Assembly (NCBI GenBank): GCA_017557715.1
Contig: JAFYYE010000042.1
Location: 1 to 6,267 of the forward strand
Length of the DNA stretch: 6,267 nucleotides
Direction of reading: 5' to 3'
Source: Pseudobutyrivibrio sp.
Lineage (GTDB): Bacteria; Bacillota; Clostridia; Lachnospirales; Lachnospiraceae
Positions within the stretch are counted from its first letter, which is position 1, and every line of letters begins with the position of its first letter. The position numbers and the translations under genes are program-made. The notes beneath the pieces are model-generated. The model ran no database searches. It was not told where the DNA came from and saw only the letters and a program-made list of their open reading frames with translations. Shown here one piece after another: positions 5,604-6,267 of this stretch.

Positions 5604-5688
5604 AAAGGAGTTTATAAAGGATAATGAACGTAAACGCATAGGAATTGTCAGTATACACGAAAGAAGACAAATAATCCCTCCTAAATAA
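5604..5688 (+). pseudogene. Short decayed reading frame after the P-loop gene
   Basis: AAAGGAG (5604-5610) resembles a ribosome binding site, but three bases later the expected start position reads ATA (5614), not ATG. From there the frame runs 24 codons to TAA at 5686-5688 and includes ERKRIGIVSIHERRQI. The KRIGIVSI segment recalls the first strand of the two upstream P-loop domains (KRIAVMGD, KKICVVGV), but it stops before any loop. The only nearby ATG (5624) opens a five-codon frame. I read this as a possible remnant of a third gene of the unit; it could equally be chance. Confidence 0.25.
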
Positions 5689-5722
5689 TTAAATGAGGTA
5701 AATGATGAAAGAGGGATTTTAT
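5673..5722 (+). terminator. Possible weak terminator after the kinase/P-loop unit
   Basis: AATCCCTC (5673-5680) pairs perfectly with GAGGGATT (5711-5718), which is followed by TTATT. The 30-base loop is large, so it is weaker than the hairpin at 5759-5783. Confidence 0.4.
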
Positions 5723-5758
5723 TGAATTATGAATATGAAATTACTATGTGATTCTTTT

Positions 5759-5783
5759 GGAGCGGTTTGGCCGCTCCTTTTTT
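5759..5783 (+). terminator. Strong intrinsic terminator of the kinase/P-loop unit
   Basis: GGAGCGG (5759-5765) and CCGCTCC (5771-5777) form a perfect GC-rich 7-bp stem with a five-base loop, followed by TTTTTT. It separates the kinase unit from the promoter of the last gene. Confidence 0.92.
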
Positions 5784-5835
5784 ATTAGAAATGATAGACA
5801 CAAATAGCGGTAAAGTGGAATTTAACAGCCCATTT

Positions 5836-5844
5836 TGGTATACT
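5836..5844 (+). promoter_or_regulatory. Extended -10 promoter of the membrane-protein gene
   Basis: TGGTATACT forms an extended -10 element. The matching -35 position, 17 bases upstream, reads TGGAAT, a weak match. The predicted leader is about 27 bases and contains AAAGAGGT (5862-5869). Confidence 0.5.
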
Positions 5845-5876
5845 TTACAAGAATACTAGATAAAGAGGTAATTGCA

Positions 5877-6251
5877 ATGAGCTACCGAAGAAGAAAGAAA
5901 AAAAGAGGAATACCTAGAGGATATGTTTATATTGCTGTAGCTGTTTTAGCTATGGTCTTGCTGGTTGGAGGAGTTGCATACGTTAAAAAATATGCGCCTA
6001 CAAAGGAGCATATGGACCTTGCAGATTATTTCACGGTTTATCACGAAAACGAAGCTGCAGTTGTTCTTAATGGAGAATTTGAGAAGTTAGCTGAGGATAG
6101 TCCTTATGGATATGCCATTGTAAAAGACGGTCAGCCATATCTTGAAATTGGATTTCTTAAAGAATATGTAGATGACGGATTTGTATATGACAGTACAGAG
6201 GTAACTCTTAGATATGCAACTGACATAGAGGTCTATACAGCCACAGTATGA
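5877..6251 (+). CDS. Single-pass membrane protein, N-terminal part of a GH18/SH3-type envelope protein, possibly interrupted
   Basis: The frame encodes 124 residues. A very basic N-terminus (SYRRRKKKRGIPRG) precedes one membrane segment at about 17-36 (YVYIAVAVLAMVLLVGGVAY), giving an N-in anchor, followed by an extracytoplasmic domain starting PTKEHMDLADYFTVYHENEAA. From memory of the family, this resembles the start of larger Lachnospiraceae cell-envelope proteins with SH3-like and glycoside hydrolase family 18 regions; only the N-terminal module is visible here. The ATG at 5877 has AAAGAGGT seven bases upstream; a TTG at 5835 in the same frame lies in the promoter and is rejected. The stop is TGA, and the frame continues open to the window end as SNDYF. 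In relatives a glycine is expected here, so the gene may carry a GGA-to-TGA nonsense change. It is the only TGA stop among the genes of this window. Confidence 0.72.
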   Translation: MSYRRRKKKRGIPRGYVYIAVAVLAMVLLVGGVAYVKKYAPTKEHMDLADYFTVYHENEAAVVLNGEFEKLAEDSPYGYAIVKDGQPYLEIGFLKEYVDDGFVYDSTEVTLRYATDIEVYTATV

Positions 6252-6267
6252 AGTAATGACTATTTCA

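Noticed and set aside
5702..5785. Small ATG frames (M-K-E-G-F-Y; a 19-residue frame from 5729)
   Set aside because: Very short, and the longer one runs through the terminator stem; no evidence of coding.
5835..5876. TTG start giving a 14-residue longer membrane protein
   Set aside because: The TTG lies within the -10 promoter element and has no ribosome binding site, while the ATG at 5877 has one at proper spacing.
1..6267. CRISPR arrays, tRNA or rRNA genes, insertion sequences
   Set aside because: No regularly spaced repeats, cloverleaf-like sequence, rRNA motifs, transposase frames or terminal inverted repeats with target duplications were seen.

Overview
The window looks like chromosome of a Gram-positive, low-to-moderate GC member of the Clostridia, most likely Lachnospiraceae (Butyrivibrio or Pseudobutyrivibrio-like). 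The grounds are the rplI-dnaB order, a MecA-type adaptor, a clostridial 2[4Fe-4S] ferredoxin, strong AGGAGG-type ribosome binding sites, sigma-A-like promoters and U-tailed terminators. The genus is inferred from protein style; no search could be run.

Layout. Positions 1-1774 (+) hold the end of rplI (ribosomal protein L9) and, 18 bases later, a complete dnaB (replicative helicase). A long bipartite hairpin ending in a U-tract follows dnaB. On the opposite strand, 1932-2102 encodes a 56-residue ferredoxin with its own terminator and promoter. A gene-free 354-base spacer (2103-2456) carries divergent promoters for the ferredoxin and for a 68-residue DUF1858 CxxC protein (2457-2663, +). A shared 22-bp inverted repeat ends both the DUF1858 gene and the convergent mecA-like gene (2704-3453, -).

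From 3454 a divergent promoter region leads to the least ordinary part of the window. It starts with a 439-residue protein (3694-5013, +): an unusual eukaryotic-type Ser/Thr kinase domain fused to a degenerate P-loop (MinD/ParA/TadZ-like) domain. An out-of-frame overlapping gene (about 4937-5593) encodes a stand-alone protein that looks like a second copy of the same P-loop domain. Both copies lack the standard Walker A lysine. The kinase leader can fold into a 9-bp hairpin with a GAAA loop that buries the Shine-Dalgarno sequence. GC falls from about 42% in dnaB to about 37% in the kinase gene and about 31% in the second gene (hand counts over 540-base blocks), which suggests a separate origin. 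A short, apparently decayed reading frame and two terminator-like hairpins close this unit.

The last gene (5877-6251, +) encodes a single-pass membrane protein. It resembles the N-terminal part of larger Lachnospiraceae cell-envelope proteins, and its TGA stop is followed by in-frame codons that look like a continuation, so it may be interrupted.

Functionally, rplI, dnaB and mecA are housekeeping genes, and ferredoxin and DUF1858 are small redox proteins. The kinase/P-loop pair is the best candidate for a poorly described signalling or positioning module; it could also be an outlying piece of a Tad-type pilus locus.
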